Part shown: one piece after another, positions 1 through 8,531 of the stretch
Layout of the letters: each line of letters starts with the position of its first letter
Numbering within the stretch: position 1 is the first letter of the stretch
DNA from: Laceyella sacchari
GTDB taxonomy: Bacteria; Bacillota; Bacilli; Thermoactinomycetales; Thermoactinomycetaceae
DNA: 64,000 nt
Direction of reading: 5' to 3'
Assembly: GCF_004343255.1 (NCBI RefSeq)
Contig: NZ_SMDD01000002.1
Location: 558,001 to 622,000, forward strand
The notes under the pieces: generated by a model
Databases searched by the model: none
Seen by the model: only the letters and a program-made list of their open reading frames with translations
Told to the model about the DNA's origin: nothing
Made by a program: the position numbers and the translations under genes

Positions 1-40
1 ATTTGCTGGGGACCGACTGCATCCTTGGCATTTTTCTCAT
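1..40 (-). CDS. possible start of a divergent gene, cut by the window edge
   Basis: On the minus strand an ATG at 40-38 opens a frame of 13 codons to the window edge, starting MRKMPRMQ. A purine-rich stretch (GGATGG) lies about 8 bases upstream. Too little is visible to assign a product, and the start may be fortuitous. If real, it is divergent from walR. Confidence 0.2.
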   Translation of the reverse strand, partial: MRKMPRMQSVPSK

Positions 41-229
41 TTATCTACCATCCTTTCGCTCCCCTTACTATATTCACCTCCGCCAGATCGGGTCATCCTC
101 CTTTCACCCAATTTTGCCTAATCCCCTCAACCGGGGATGGTAAAATAGTTTCATAGGCGGGCGATTGTTTTCCCAATGTTCTTGTGGGACAATGATTTTA
201 CGCTTTTTATGTCCAGGAGGGATCTGTAC

Positions 230-946
230 GTGAGCGCCAAAATCTACGTAGTGGAAGATGAACGGCCAATTGCCGATATTATTAAGTTCAATTTGGAGAA
301 AGAAGGTTACCAAGTGGAATGCATCCATGATGGTGACGAAGCAATTCAAAAAGTGCTCAACGCGCCGCCGGATTTGATGTTACTGGACTTAATGTTACCC
401 GGCGCCGATGGTATCGAAGTTTGTCGAAGAGTGCGACAGCACTTCCAATTTCCGATCATCATGCTGACCGCCAAAGACTCGGAATTGGACAAAGTGTTGG
501 GATTGGAGATGGGCGCTGACGACTATGTAACCAAACCATTTAGCAACCGTGAACTCCTAGCGCGGATCAAAGCCAATTTGCGCCGCACTCAGTCGCAACG
601 CCAAGAAGCGACGCGGGAGGAGCCTGCCAAAAACAATCTGGTCATCGGTGATTTGATAATCGACCCACACAGTTTCATCGTCAGCAAGCAAGATCGGGTT
701 ATCGACCTGACCCACCGCGAATTTGAATTGTTGCTCTACTTGTCCAAACATGTCAATCAAGTGCTGACCAGAGAACATCTCCTGCAATCCGTCTGGGGGT
801 ATGATTACTTCGGTGACGTGCGCACTGTCGATGTGACCATCCGCCGTCTGCGTGAAAAGATCGAAGACGATCCGAGCGCGCCTAAGTACATCATCACGCG
901 GCGCGGCATCGGTTACACGATTCGCGATCCCCGCGCAGATCGGTGA
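230..946 (+). CDS. walR: WalR, essential cell-wall response regulator (OmpR family)
   Basis: 238 residues. The N-terminal receiver domain has its acidic pocket near residues 9-10 (VVEDE), phospho-acceptor Asp53 ([10 protein letters not shown]) and the conserved Lys in VTKPF. The C-terminal winged helix (about 140-235) ends in the OmpR-type signature around [13 protein letters not shown]. The GTG at 230 was chosen because an AGGAGG at 215-220 sits 9 bases upstream; the ATG at 176 has no such site. WalR, phosphorylated by WalK, controls autolysins and wall metabolism in low-GC Gram-positives. It is first in the walRKHIJ-htrA cluster, and its stop overlaps the GTG alternative start of walK. Confidence 0.95.
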   Translation: MSAKIYVVEDERPIADIIKFNLEKEGYQVECIHDGDEAIQKVLNAPPDLMLLDLMLPGADGIEVCRRVRQHFQFPIIMLTAKDSELDKVLGLEMGADDYVTKPFSNRELLARIKANLRRTQSQRQEATREEPAKNNLVIGDLIIDPHSFIVSKQDRVIDLTHREFELLLYLSKHVNQVLTREHLLQSVWGYDYFGDVRTVDVTIRRLREKIEDDPSAPKYIITRRGIGYTIRDPRADR

Positions 947-963
947 ATGGGTGGGTAAACGCA

Positions 964-2766
964 ATGAAGAAATGGAAGCAATTGATGAACAGCGTGCAGT
1001 GGAAGCTGGTCGTGATCTACATTCTTTTAATCATCATGGCCATGCAATTGGTTGGCGTCTACTTCATCCGCCAACTAGAATCGGTTTTTATCAATGACCT
1101 GCGCGCCCAATTGAAAGAACAAGGATATGTGCTGTCCCTGATTGTCTCGCCTGAACTGGAAGCGAAAGCTGAAAATGACCGCGACCGTGCCAAGCGGTTG
1201 CGGGCCCGCCTGTTGCAAGCGGCGCCCAACACTAGCCAGAATTTCACCATCGTGCGCGTGATTGACCAGAACAACTGGGTGATCGCGTCCAATGAGCCGA
1301 ACGAAAAAATATTTAAACTGCCCAACCGCCTCACTGATTTGATGGATAAGAAGCAACCGTTCGCCAAAGTGAAGGATGCGGAAGGAAACGACTACCAAGT
1401 ATACGTGACCAAACTGCTGGATCGGCAACAGCGGGAGTTGGGCTCACTCTATTTGGAAGCCCCCTTGAAACCGACCTATGACCGCATCTATCGCATCAGC
1501 AAGATCTTAATCAAGATCGCAGCGGTAGCCCTGGCGGTGACCGGATTCTTAGTCATCATCTTGGCTCGCACCATCACCCTGCCGATCAAAGAGATTCGAG
1601 AACAAACGAAAGCGATGGCATCAGGTGACTTTGACCGCCAAGTGGCCGTAAAGAGTGAAGACGAGATCGGCCAATTGGCCATCTCCTTCAACGATCTGGC
1701 TGCTCATCTGCGAACAGCGATCAAGGAAAAGGAAGAGGAAACAGAGAAACTGGAATCCGTTCTGGCCAACATGAGCGACGGTGTGATCGCAACCGATTTG
1801 CAAGGGAAAATCATCGTGAAAAACATTCCTGCAGAAAAACTGTTGGATCGCCAAATCACGCTCGGTAGCTCGATCACAGAAGTGTTGTCCTTATCAGAGC
1901 CGTTAAAACTGCCGCTGAAGGAAGCCCGGCAAACTTTCGTCGAACACCACCATGCCGATGCGGAAACCCAGACGGTGCTGAAGATTAACTTTACGCCGAT
2001 CAAGCTGAAGGGAAATGACTTGATCGGGATGGTGGCCGTACTCGAAGACGTCACTGAACAAGAGAAACTGGACCGGCAACGGAAAGATTTCGTCGCCAAT
2101 GTGTCTCATGAACTGCGGACGCCTTTGACCACCATCAAAAGTTATATCGAAGCATTGGAAGACGGAGCGGTCGAAGATCCGGAGTTGGCTGTCCGCTTCC
2201 TCAAAGTGGCCCGCCAAGAAGCTGACCGCATGACGCGCCTGATTCAAGACTTGTTGCATCTCTCGCGCCTTGACGCTCGCAAATCGAAGTTTTACAAAAA
2301 ACCGCTGGCGTTGACCGAGATATTGGAAGAAACCATGGATCGCTTCCGCTTCCAATGCCAGCAGAAACAGATTAGCTTCACGCTTTTCATTCATGGCTCC
2401 CTGCCCCGTGTGTACGCTGATCCGGATAAGCTGATGCAAGTATTGGACAATCTCGTGTCCAACGCCATCAAATACACCCCGGAAGGCGGTTCAGTGGCGA
2501 TTGTCGCCAAGCGTAACTCGGACGGCATGGTGGAGGTAGGCATTGCCGACACCGGCATCGGCATTCCCAAGCAAGACTTGGGCCGGATTTTTGAGCGGTT
2601 TTATCGTGTGGACAAAGCCCGTTCGCGCAGTCTGGGGGGCACCGGACTGGGGTTGGCAATCGCCCAAGAAATTGTACATGCGCATGAAGGGACGATCGCG
2701 ATTGACAGTATCTATCAAAAAGGCACTGTCGTCACCTTCACACTGCCCCCCGTCAGTCGGAGGTGA
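964..2766 (+). CDS. walK: WalK, membrane sensor histidine kinase partner of WalR
   Basis: 600 residues from the ATG at 964, which has GGGTGGG 8 bases upstream. A GTG at 943 overlapping the walR stop is an alternative. Order: TM1 (about 13-33), extracytoplasmic sensor domain, TM2 (about 180-203), HAMP, a PAS domain (about 265-370), HisKA with His382 (NVSHELRTPL), then HATPase_c with the N box (NLVSNAIKYT) and G boxes (DTGIGIP, GGTGLGLAI). This is the full WalK architecture and length. It autophosphorylates and passes phosphate to WalR. WalH and WalI, encoded just downstream, bind and restrain it in Bacillus. Confidence 0.95.
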   Translation: MKKWKQLMNSVQWKLVVIYILLIIMAMQLVGVYFIRQLESVFINDLRAQLKEQGYVLSLIVSPELEAKAENDRDRAKRLRARLLQAAPNTSQNFTIVRVIDQNNWVIASNEPNEKIFKLPNRLTDLMDKKQPFAKVKDAEGNDYQVYVTKLLDRQQRELGSLYLEAPLKPTYDRIYRISKILIKIAAVALAVTGFLVIILARTITLPIKEIREQTKAMASGDFDRQVAVKSEDEIGQLAISFNDLAAHLRTAIKEKEEETEKLESVLANMSDGVIATDLQGKIIVKNIPAEKLLDRQITLGSSITEVLSLSEPLKLPLKEARQTFVEHHHADAETQTVLKINFTPIKLKGNDLIGMVAVLEDVTEQEKLDRQRKDFVANVSHELRTPLTTIKSYIEALEDGAVEDPELAVRFLKVARQEADRMTRLIQDLLHLSRLDARKSKFYKKPLALTEILEETMDRFRFQCQQKQISFTLFIHGSLPRVYADPDKLMQVLDNLVSNAIKYTPEGGSVAIVAKRNSDGMVEVGIADTGIGIPKQDLGRIFERFYRVDKARSRSLGGTGLGLAIAQEIVHAHEGTIAIDSIYQKGTVVTFTLPPVSRR

Positions 2767-2776
2767 ATAAGCCCAA

Positions 2777-4174
2777 GTGGAAGAAAAATGGGTTGAACAC
2801 ATCAAAACCGTCGTACTGATCTTACTCATCACCCTCAGCTTCTGTCTCACGGGATTTTTGTGGTTTTACTCGCCCGGATACCAACAGAAGCCGATCAACA
2901 ACATGCCACCTCCTGTCTTGGCGAATGACAAAACATACAACGAAAAGAAATCCACCCAGTTTGTCGCCCCGTATCAATTGATCGTCAACCTGGGCGGCCG
3001 GGCGACATGGTTACATTCCGACAGTGAGGAATACCGCACGTTGGTAGAAAGCATCAAAAGCGCAGAAATCACCAAATTTGAGGCCGTAAACCAAGTCACA
3101 CCCGAAGAATGGAAGAAGCGCCTGTTAGACGGGCCTTCACTCCAGTTGCAATTCCCCCGCGACATGCATTCGGAGACGGTGGATGCATTTTTCAAAACGT
3201 CGGTCTTGGAGAAATTCTCCCTGCATCAACCTGCCGACATCAGCCGCATCCTGCTCCATCTAAGCGGCGGTCAGCCCCAGCTTTGGCTGATCTCTGATGA
3301 TGCCAAAACGATCTTGCAAGCGCAATTGCAACTGGACCCGACCCACTTGCAACAAACGATGGAACATGCTGTGCAACACGCGCAAGTGGAGCTAACGCCG
3401 GTGGTGGCCAACGGCAAAGCGCCTTGGGACAAAGCGAATGATAAACAGCCATGGTCACGCATCTTTTATCTGCCGACCGCATCAGCCAAGCTCCCGGTGT
3501 GGCGTTATAAAACGGAACAAATCAAGATTGATGACATCAAAGAGTATTTGCTGACATCAACCGACGTGGAGCCAATCGTCATCCATGATGAAAATCTTTA
3601 CATGGCTCGGTCCCAACGGCTCGTTTATAATAAGAAGGGTTCATTGCAATACACTGAAGATGTTCCCACTTCTGAATCGACACATCCACTGGTTGAGAAC
3701 CAGTTATACGACGTCAACAACTTTGTCAAGCGGCACCGCGGTTGGACAGGCGATTATTTGCTTGACCGTGTGGAACGGGTCAAAGATGAACGGGACACCA
3801 ACCAACTTACTTTCCGCCGTATCATTGCGGGCCTACCCGTATACTGGAATCGGCAAGACGGGCAGATGATCTACCCCGATGTGTTGCAATTCCAAGCGGG
3901 GGCCAGCGGTGGAGAAGACGGGATCAAGCAGTACGCTCGGTCAACGGTGTACATGCTCGAGGGTGCCCGCGACGGCGAGGCGACGCTCCCCGGGCGGGAC
4001 GAAGTGCTTCAGCAATTGAGCGAACGCAAACTCGCCTTGACCGCCATCCAACACATCTATCCCGGTTATGAGACAAACCATAACCTGAAAGATAAAACAG
4101 TCCAGTTCACCCCTGTCTGGGTGGTACTCACCACGGCTGGAGAACAGGTCTTCATCGGTTCGCCAACGTCATAG
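2777..4174 (+). CDS. walH: WalH (YycH), membrane-anchored regulator of WalK
   Basis: 465 residues with a single N-terminal membrane segment (about 10-30, rich in L/I/V) and a large extracytoplasmic part. The GTG start at 2777 has GGAGGTGA at 2759-2766. The sequence is typically divergent for the family; position between walK and walI and the topology are the main evidence. In Bacillus YycH and YycI form a membrane complex that inhibits WalK, while in Staphylococcus they activate it, so the sign of regulation here cannot be read from sequence. It lies 10 bp from walK and 13 bp from walI, so co-transcription is expected. Confidence 0.85.
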   Translation: MEEKWVEHIKTVVLILLITLSFCLTGFLWFYSPGYQQKPINNMPPPVLANDKTYNEKKSTQFVAPYQLIVNLGGRATWLHSDSEEYRTLVESIKSAEITKFEAVNQVTPEEWKKRLLDGPSLQLQFPRDMHSETVDAFFKTSVLEKFSLHQPADISRILLHLSGGQPQLWLISDDAKTILQAQLQLDPTHLQQTMEHAVQHAQVELTPVVANGKAPWDKANDKQPWSRIFYLPTASAKLPVWRYKTEQIKIDDIKEYLLTSTDVEPIVIHDENLYMARSQRLVYNKKGSLQYTEDVPTSESTHPLVENQLYDVNNFVKRHRGWTGDYLLDRVERVKDERDTNQLTFRRIIAGLPVYWNRQDGQMIYPDVLQFQAGASGGEDGIKQYARSTVYMLEGARDGEATLPGRDEVLQQLSERKLALTAIQHIYPGYETNHNLKDKTVQFTPVWVVLTTAGEQVFIGSPTS

Positions 4175-4187
4175 GGAGGAAATCTCC

Positions 4188-4964
4188 ATGGATTGGAGTC
4201 GCGCCAAAACGATTTTGATTATCGCCTTCATCGTCTTAAATCTCTTTTTGGGACTGCAGTTAAACCAACTGGTAAAACAGCAGTCCGATTATGTGGAAAC
4301 AGAAGAGATCTCGCTTGCACAATTAAAACAGATCGCCAAAAAGAGCCGCATCCAGTTTCCGGAAGAGCCGGACAACACACCAACGACACTGGCAGCGTAT
4401 AAAGCTACCGTCACCCCGATCCGGCTGGCCGGATGGAAGAAAAATGAGCTGAATGGTTACAGCAAAACCTACGCCACTCCCCTCACCTTCCACAACGAGC
4501 GGGAGTTAAACCGGCTGTTGAGCATGGAAGTGCCTCGTTTCGGCGATTATGAGCTGATGGAAACCAGCCGAGACAAACGCATCTATATGCAGCATGTCAA
4601 AGGAAGACCCATACTGGATGCATTGTTGGAAGTGGAGTTGGCGGCTTCCTCGATCAAAGCCATCCATGTGGTACACTATGACTTGTCTCAATCGCCGACA
4701 GCAGAGGAGCTCATGACCTATCCAAGCGCGCTCTACCAGGTGATCACCAACCTGAACACAAAGGGTCCGGCTTCCATCACCAATCCCAAGCTCGGCTACC
4801 GTGCCGCCTATGGTGGTTCCAAAGAGGAATACATTCTCGTCCCTTATTGGCGGTTTGAATTCGGCAACAATTGGATTTACTTAAACGCCACCAAGCGCGA
4901 AGCCAAAGAAAAAATGGAAATCGTGCCCAAGCAATCTATTGAAAGCAAAGGAAAGACGCCATGA
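4188..4964 (+). CDS. walI: WalI (YycI), membrane-anchored regulator of WalK
   Basis: 258 residues with an N-terminal membrane helix (about 8-26, TILIIAFIVLNLFLG) and an extracytoplasmic YycI domain. GGGAGG stands 7 bases before the ATG. The stop overlaps the walJ ATG (ATGA), indicating translational coupling. It acts with WalH on WalK at the membrane. Assignment rests on the N-terminal pattern (MDWSRAKTILIIAFIVLN is characteristic) and on operon position. Confidence 0.87.
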   Translation: MDWSRAKTILIIAFIVLNLFLGLQLNQLVKQQSDYVETEEISLAQLKQIAKKSRIQFPEEPDNTPTTLAAYKATVTPIRLAGWKKNELNGYSKTYATPLTFHNERELNRLLSMEVPRFGDYELMETSRDKRIYMQHVKGRPILDALLEVELAASSIKAIHVVHYDLSQSPTAEELMTYPSALYQVITNLNTKGPASITNPKLGYRAAYGGSKEEYILVPYWRFEFGNNWIYLNATKREAKEKMEIVPKQSIESKGKTP

Positions 4965-5758
4965 AGTTTAGTGTGTTGGCCAGCGGAAGCACTGGCAATT
5001 CCACTTATATTGAATCCGACAGCGTCAGGGTGTTGGTGGACGCGGGATTAAGCGGCAAACAGATTGAACAGCGCTTAGAGCAGATCAATGTGGACCCATC
5101 CACCCTGTCCGCCATTTTGGTAACGCATGAACATATCGACCATGTGCGAGGGCTCGGGGTCTTAGCCCGTCGCTATCAGATCCCCATCTATATGAATGAA
5201 TCGACTTGGCGTCACCTGCCAAGCAGTGTGGGGGATATCCCCGAATCCTTGCAAAATGTCTTGGAAACGGGTGCGGCACTGGAATTGTCCGATCTGCGCG
5301 TCGAATCATTTGCAATCTCGCATGACGCTGCAGAACCGGTCGCCTACCACATCCAACACGGTGAGGACCTCCTCTCCATCGTTACTGACTTAGGTTATGT
5401 AAACCAACGGATCATCGACCGGGTGAGCGGTTCTCACACCATCGTCTGGGAGAGCAACCATGACGTCGAAATGTTGCGCATGGGAACGTATCCATGGAAT
5501 GTGAAACGCCGCATTTTAGGCGACACCGGCCATCTCTCCAATGAAGATGCCGGGGTGGCGCTGACCGAGATTCTTAAAGGGATGGGTGAAAACATCTACC
5601 TGGCCCATTTGAGCCGGGACAACAACTTAAGCGAGTTGGCCCATCTGACCGTTAAAAACATTCTAGAAGAAACCGGCATGCAGGTAGGGCGTGATGTCCA
5701 CCTGTGGCCTACGTATGACGACCGCCCCACCCCGCTAAGAGCGGTAAAGGACAAATAA
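4961..5758 (+). CDS. walJ: WalJ (YycJ), metallo-beta-lactamase-fold hydrolase
   Basis: 265 residues starting MKFSVLASGSTGNSTYIE, a WalJ hallmark. The metal-binding signature THEHIDH (about residues 48-54) and later His/Asp ligands (DTGHLS, LAHLSRDNN) are intact, so it should be an active metallo-hydrolase. In relatives it is linked to cell-wall homeostasis and possibly DNA processing; its substrate is not settled. It overlaps walI by 4 bases and is followed at once by a strong terminator, so it ends the walRKHIJ transcription unit. htrA starts separately. Confidence 0.92.
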   Translation: MKFSVLASGSTGNSTYIESDSVRVLVDAGLSGKQIEQRLEQINVDPSTLSAILVTHEHIDHVRGLGVLARRYQIPIYMNESTWRHLPSSVGDIPESLQNVLETGAALELSDLRVESFAISHDAAEPVAYHIQHGEDLLSIVTDLGYVNQRIIDRVSGSHTIVWESNHDVEMLRMGTYPWNVKRRILGDTGHLSNEDAGVALTEILKGMGENIYLAHLSRDNNLSELAHLTVKNILEETGMQVGRDVHLWPTYDDRPTPLRAVKDK

Positions 5759-5795
5759 AGGGAGTCCCATCATACATGGGACTCCCTTTATTCTT
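5757..5795 (+). terminator. terminator after walJ, bidirectional
   Basis: A perfect 14-bp stem (5757-5770 with 5776-5789) around a 5-base loop is followed by TTTATTC, with AAATAAA on the other side. It can end walJ on plus and the 73-residue gene on minus, whose stop lies inside it. Confidence 0.9.
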
Positions 5796-6009
5796 CGGTT
5801 GGCACCGTGATTTCCCTGTCCAGCCGCGTCGCCAACTCCGCCAACTCATCCGGTTCGATCAACCCTTTATCGACGAGGAGGTCGATTAAGGCCGATAAGA
5901 GCAAACCCTGTTGGTAAAATGCCAATTTCAGATCAGCCACCTGCGCGCCCAAATCAACTCCAGCAAACCGTTTTAACGTATTGACAGAGGGTCGCTTTCC
6001 CTGTTTCAT
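5788..6009 (-). CDS. small uncharacterised protein, 73 residues
   Basis: Not recognised. It starts MKQGKRPSVNTLKRFAGV, has a central helix-rich stretch with many Leu and Ala (about 25-50) and an acidic C-terminal helix (DELAELATRLDRE). There is no signal peptide, membrane segment or cysteine. GGAGATGA lies just upstream of the ATG. It is convergent with walJ, its stop codon sits inside the shared terminator, and it is divergent from htrA. The good RBS and terminator suggest a real gene; no function is proposed. Confidence 0.55.
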   Translation of the reverse strand: MKQGKRPSVNTLKRFAGVDLGAQVADLKLAFYQQGLLLSALIDLLVDKGLIEPDELAELATRLDREITVPTEE

Positions 6010-6344
6010 TCTCTCATCTCCTAATCACTTGTATTAGTTATCTTCTATTATTCTCCTCATTTTTCCTATTCTTCAAACTTGTATCTGTGTATCATTCTCC
6101 TTGTGCCATTTTGACACAAGCAAAACAATGATTCTCCACATCAACTTCACACACCCGCTATAAAATAAATATGTACACAAAAGCCTGGATTCGCCCGTTT
6201 CGATCCAACTGTGTCAACAACCTTACGTTTCTTTGAAAACCAGACCACCCCACATAGGGATTTAGTATAATACATTTGAGTTGTTGAAATAATGAGAGCG
6301 AATCCACTCCCATACATATGGCCTGAATTTAAGGAGGGAATGCC
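6010..6344. other. 335-bp divergent intergenic region upstream of htrA
   Basis: AT-rich (many T and A runs) and without a credible gene. It should hold the promoter of the 73-residue gene and of htrA. A TATAAT at 6266-6271 is a candidate -10 for htrA, but no good -35 lies 16-18 bases before it. Confidence 0.4.
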
Positions 6345-7526
6345 ATGGGTTTTTATGATGAACAGCCGGATTACAAACAGCCAAAGCGCTCCGCCAGTCC
6401 CATTTTCACTTCGGTCGTATCCGCGGTTATCGGGGGATTGATTGTATTGCTGTTAAGCCCATCCTTAACGCGCATGGGGCTTCTTCCATCCGCGGATGGC
6501 AACCTGCCGCAAACCACGGTGGGCAACAAGCAAGTGACCAGCGTCAAGGTGAACTCAGACATTACCAACGCTGTCAAAAAAGCGGCTCCAGCCGTGGTTG
6601 GGGTTATCAACTTAAAACGCTCATTTAATTTCTTTGAAACCGAAGAACTGCAACAGAGTTCCGGATCAGGTATTATTTTTGAGAAGATTGACGGCAAAGC
6701 GCGCATTATCACCAATTATCACGTCATTCAAGGTGGTAGCCGCTTTAAGGTGATCATTCCAAAGGGCAACGACAAAAACCAAGAAGTCGAAGCGCGATTA
6801 CTGGGCGGAGATCAATTGACAGACTTGGCGGTATTGGAAATCAGCGACAAATATGTGACTGCCGTCGCCGACTTGGGCAACTCCGACCAACTCACTGCCG
6901 GAGAACCTGCTATCGCCATCGGCAACCCGTTGGGACTGGGCCAGTCAGTCACCACTGGTGTCATTAGCTCCCCCAAACGGGCGTTTAAAGTGGATGAGCA
7001 AACGACCACCGATGTCATCCAAACCGATGCTGCCATCAATCCCGGCAACAGCGGCGGCGCCCTGATCAACATCTCAGGCCAAGTGATTGGCATCAACACC
7101 CTCAAAATTGCCGAACAAGGGGTGGAAGGCCTCGGATTTGCCATCCCTATCAATGACGCACGCCCGATTGTTGAAAAATTGATCAAATACGGCAAGGTGT
7201 CGCGCCCGTACTTAGGAGTACAAATGGTCGATGTTGCCGATCTCACTCAAGAAGCTCGACAACAGCTCAACCTCCCCAACAACATCACTTCCGGAGTGGC
7301 GCTGTATGAGTTGGAGCCTGGCTCCCCTGCGGATCAAGCTGGCTTGGAACCGGGAGACGTCATCACCGCCCTCGATGGTCAAGCCGTCAAAGCGGGTTCG
7401 GATATCAGACAATACATGTACACCAAAAAAGCTGTCAATGACAAAATGGAAGTAACCTACTTCCGCGATGGCAAAAAACAAACTGCTACGATTACTTTGG
7501 GCGAAGCGCCAAGCAACTTGAGATAA
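6345..7526 (+). CDS. htrA: HtrA/DegP-type membrane-anchored serine protease with PDZ domain
   Basis: 393 residues. One membrane helix (about 23-42) anchors the protein with the protease outside the cell. The trypsin-like domain holds the triad His126 (TNYHVIQGG), Asp160 (LTDLAVLEI) and Ser236 (NPGNSGGAL), all intact. A single PDZ domain (about 290-385; PYLGVQ, GSPADQAGLEPGDVI) follows. The ATG has AAGGAGGG 7 bases upstream. It corresponds to htrC/yycK, which follows walJ in Bacillus. The family degrades or refolds misfolded surface and secreted proteins. A terminator follows immediately. Confidence 0.93.
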   Translation: MGFYDEQPDYKQPKRSASPIFTSVVSAVIGGLIVLLLSPSLTRMGLLPSADGNLPQTTVGNKQVTSVKVNSDITNAVKKAAPAVVGVINLKRSFNFFETEELQQSSGSGIIFEKIDGKARIITNYHVIQGGSRFKVIIPKGNDKNQEVEARLLGGDQLTDLAVLEISDKYVTAVADLGNSDQLTAGEPAIAIGNPLGLGQSVTTGVISSPKRAFKVDEQTTTDVIQTDAAINPGNSGGALINISGQVIGINTLKIAEQGVEGLGFAIPINDARPIVEKLIKYGKVSRPYLGVQMVDVADLTQEARQQLNLPNNITSGVALYELEPGSPADQAGLEPGDVITALDGQAVKAGSDIRQYMYTKKAVNDKMEVTYFRDGKKQTATITLGEAPSNLR

Positions 7527-7534
7527 AAACGTTC

Positions 7535-7566
7535 AAGCCCCGTTTGTAAAAACGGGGCTTTTCCTT
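7535..7566 (+). terminator. terminator after htrA
   Basis: An 11-bp GC-rich stem (7535-7545 with 7550-7560) with a 4-base loop is followed by TTTTCC. Confidence 0.88.
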
Positions 7567-7587
7567 TTCCCTGTCTTTTGATAAATT

Positions 7588-7605
7588 TGTGGATATTGTG
7601 GATAA
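7588..7605. promoter_or_regulatory. two tandem DnaA-box-like sites upstream of the CxxH/CxxC gene and rlmH
   Basis: TGTGGATAT at 7588-7596 is followed directly by the consensus DnaA box TGTGGATAA at 7597-7605. They lie in the 120-bp gap between the htrA terminator and the next gene, where its promoter must also lie, so DnaA could act on it. This is inference from sequence only. Confidence 0.5.
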
Positions 7606-7645
7606 CCTATGAATAACTACTGTGCGGTAAGGAGTGAAACAGCAA

Positions 7646-7858
7646 ATGGCTTCTGCCGATAAGAAAAAATGGTATGCATGCGACGAGCACGTCGACATTG
7701 CACTTGATGAAATTGTGGATATGTATGAACAAGCTCCCCTTATGGAACTGATGGATGACGAACCGAACAATCAAGCAACATGTTTTTGGTGCGGACAAAC
7801 TCCCCGTTATGTGTTGCAACTCGCTAACCAAGAGGAGACATCGGAGGAAGGCGCATGA
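7646..7858 (+). CDS. CxxH/CxxC zinc-binding small protein
   Basis: 70 residues with the spaced pair CxxxH (ACDEHVDIAL, near residue 12) and CxxC (CFWCGQTP, near 50), fitting the small Bacillales CxxH/CxxC protein family found next to rlmH. The ATG at 7646 is preferred: AAGGAG at 7629-7634 lies 11 bases upstream, whereas the GTG at 7634 falls within that site. Its stop region overlaps the rlmH ATG, so the two are translationally coupled. Probably a zinc-ribbon-like fold; no biochemical role is known to me. Confidence 0.8.
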   Translation: MASADKKKWYACDEHVDIALDEIVDMYEQAPLMELMDDEPNNQATCFWCGQTPRYVLQLANQEETSEEGA

Positions 7859-8334
7859 AAATCCAACTCATCACCGTGGGAAAGTTGAAAGAAAAATATT
7901 TAAAACAAGCATGCGATGAATATCTAAAAAGACTTACTCCCTATGCCAAAGTGGAAATCGTGGAAGTGAATGAAGAAAAGGCACAAGACCCTGTTCATGA
8001 AGCGGAAGTAGCGCTGATCAAACGCAAAGAAGGCGAGCGTATCTTAAAAGCCTTATCCCCCGACGCCTTCCTCATCGCTTTGGCCATTGAGGGCAAATCC
8101 CTCTCTTCTCCGGAGTTCGCCAACAAACTGGAGCGATTGGGTACCTACGGACAAAGCCATGTCGCTTTTGTCATCGGTGGTTCATACGGGATCGCACCAG
8201 AGGTGCTAAAACGGGCTGACCTGTTGCTGTCTTTTTCAGCCATGACCTTTCCCCATCAGCTGATCCGCATCTTCCTCCTGGAGCAAATCTACCGTGCCTT
8301 CAAAATCATCCGCGGCGAAACATACCATAAATAA
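7855..8334 (+). CDS. rlmH: RlmH, 23S rRNA pseudouridine-1915 N3-methyltransferase
   Basis: 159 residues, the normal RlmH length. It shows the SPOUT trefoil-knot motifs FVIGGSYG (about 105-112) and the C-terminal LSFSAMTFPHQLIRIFLLEQIYRAF. It uses SAM to methylate pseudouridine 1915 in helix 69 of 23S rRNA on assembled 70S ribosomes. It overlaps the preceding gene by 4 bases. In Bacillus it lies at the far end of the wal-htrC cluster; here it faces purA because the block is inverted. Confidence 0.95.
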   Translation: MKIQLITVGKLKEKYLKQACDEYLKRLTPYAKVEIVEVNEEKAQDPVHEAEVALIKRKEGERILKALSPDAFLIALAIEGKSLSSPEFANKLERLGTYGQSHVAFVIGGSYGIAPEVLKRADLLLSFSAMTFPHQLIRIFLLEQIYRAFKIIRGETYHK

Positions 8335-8454
8335 GTTTTTCGTGGACTCGTCCCTAAATGTTAACGAGCGGTCTAAGGCTTCATCTTGTAAATAAGCCAG
8401 TGGCTCCAACCCCGTTTTCTCATTGTCTTTATGCGTGATGACACAAAATAAAAA

Positions 8455-8499
8455 ACACACTGGCTGATGATGACTCCACAAGTCTCATCGCCAGTGTGT
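8455..8499. terminator. bidirectional terminator between rlmH and purA
   Basis: 10-bp perfect arms (8455-8464 with 8490-8499) with a long loop. T-rich TTTCTTTATT follows on plus, and TTTTTTATTTTG on minus. It can end both convergent genes. Confidence 0.8.
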
Positions 8500-8531
8500 T
8501 TCTTTATTCGCCGAAGCCGGCGTCTATATGA

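Noticed and set aside
114-146. TTGCCT and TAAAAT as a walR promoter
   Set aside because: The 21-base spacing is too long for sigma-A.
8335-8454. Minus-strand frame reading NEKTGLEPLAYLQD, faintly like the C-terminus of IS66-type transposases
   Set aside because: Only about 14 residues resemble it, with no other transposon sequence or inverted repeats.
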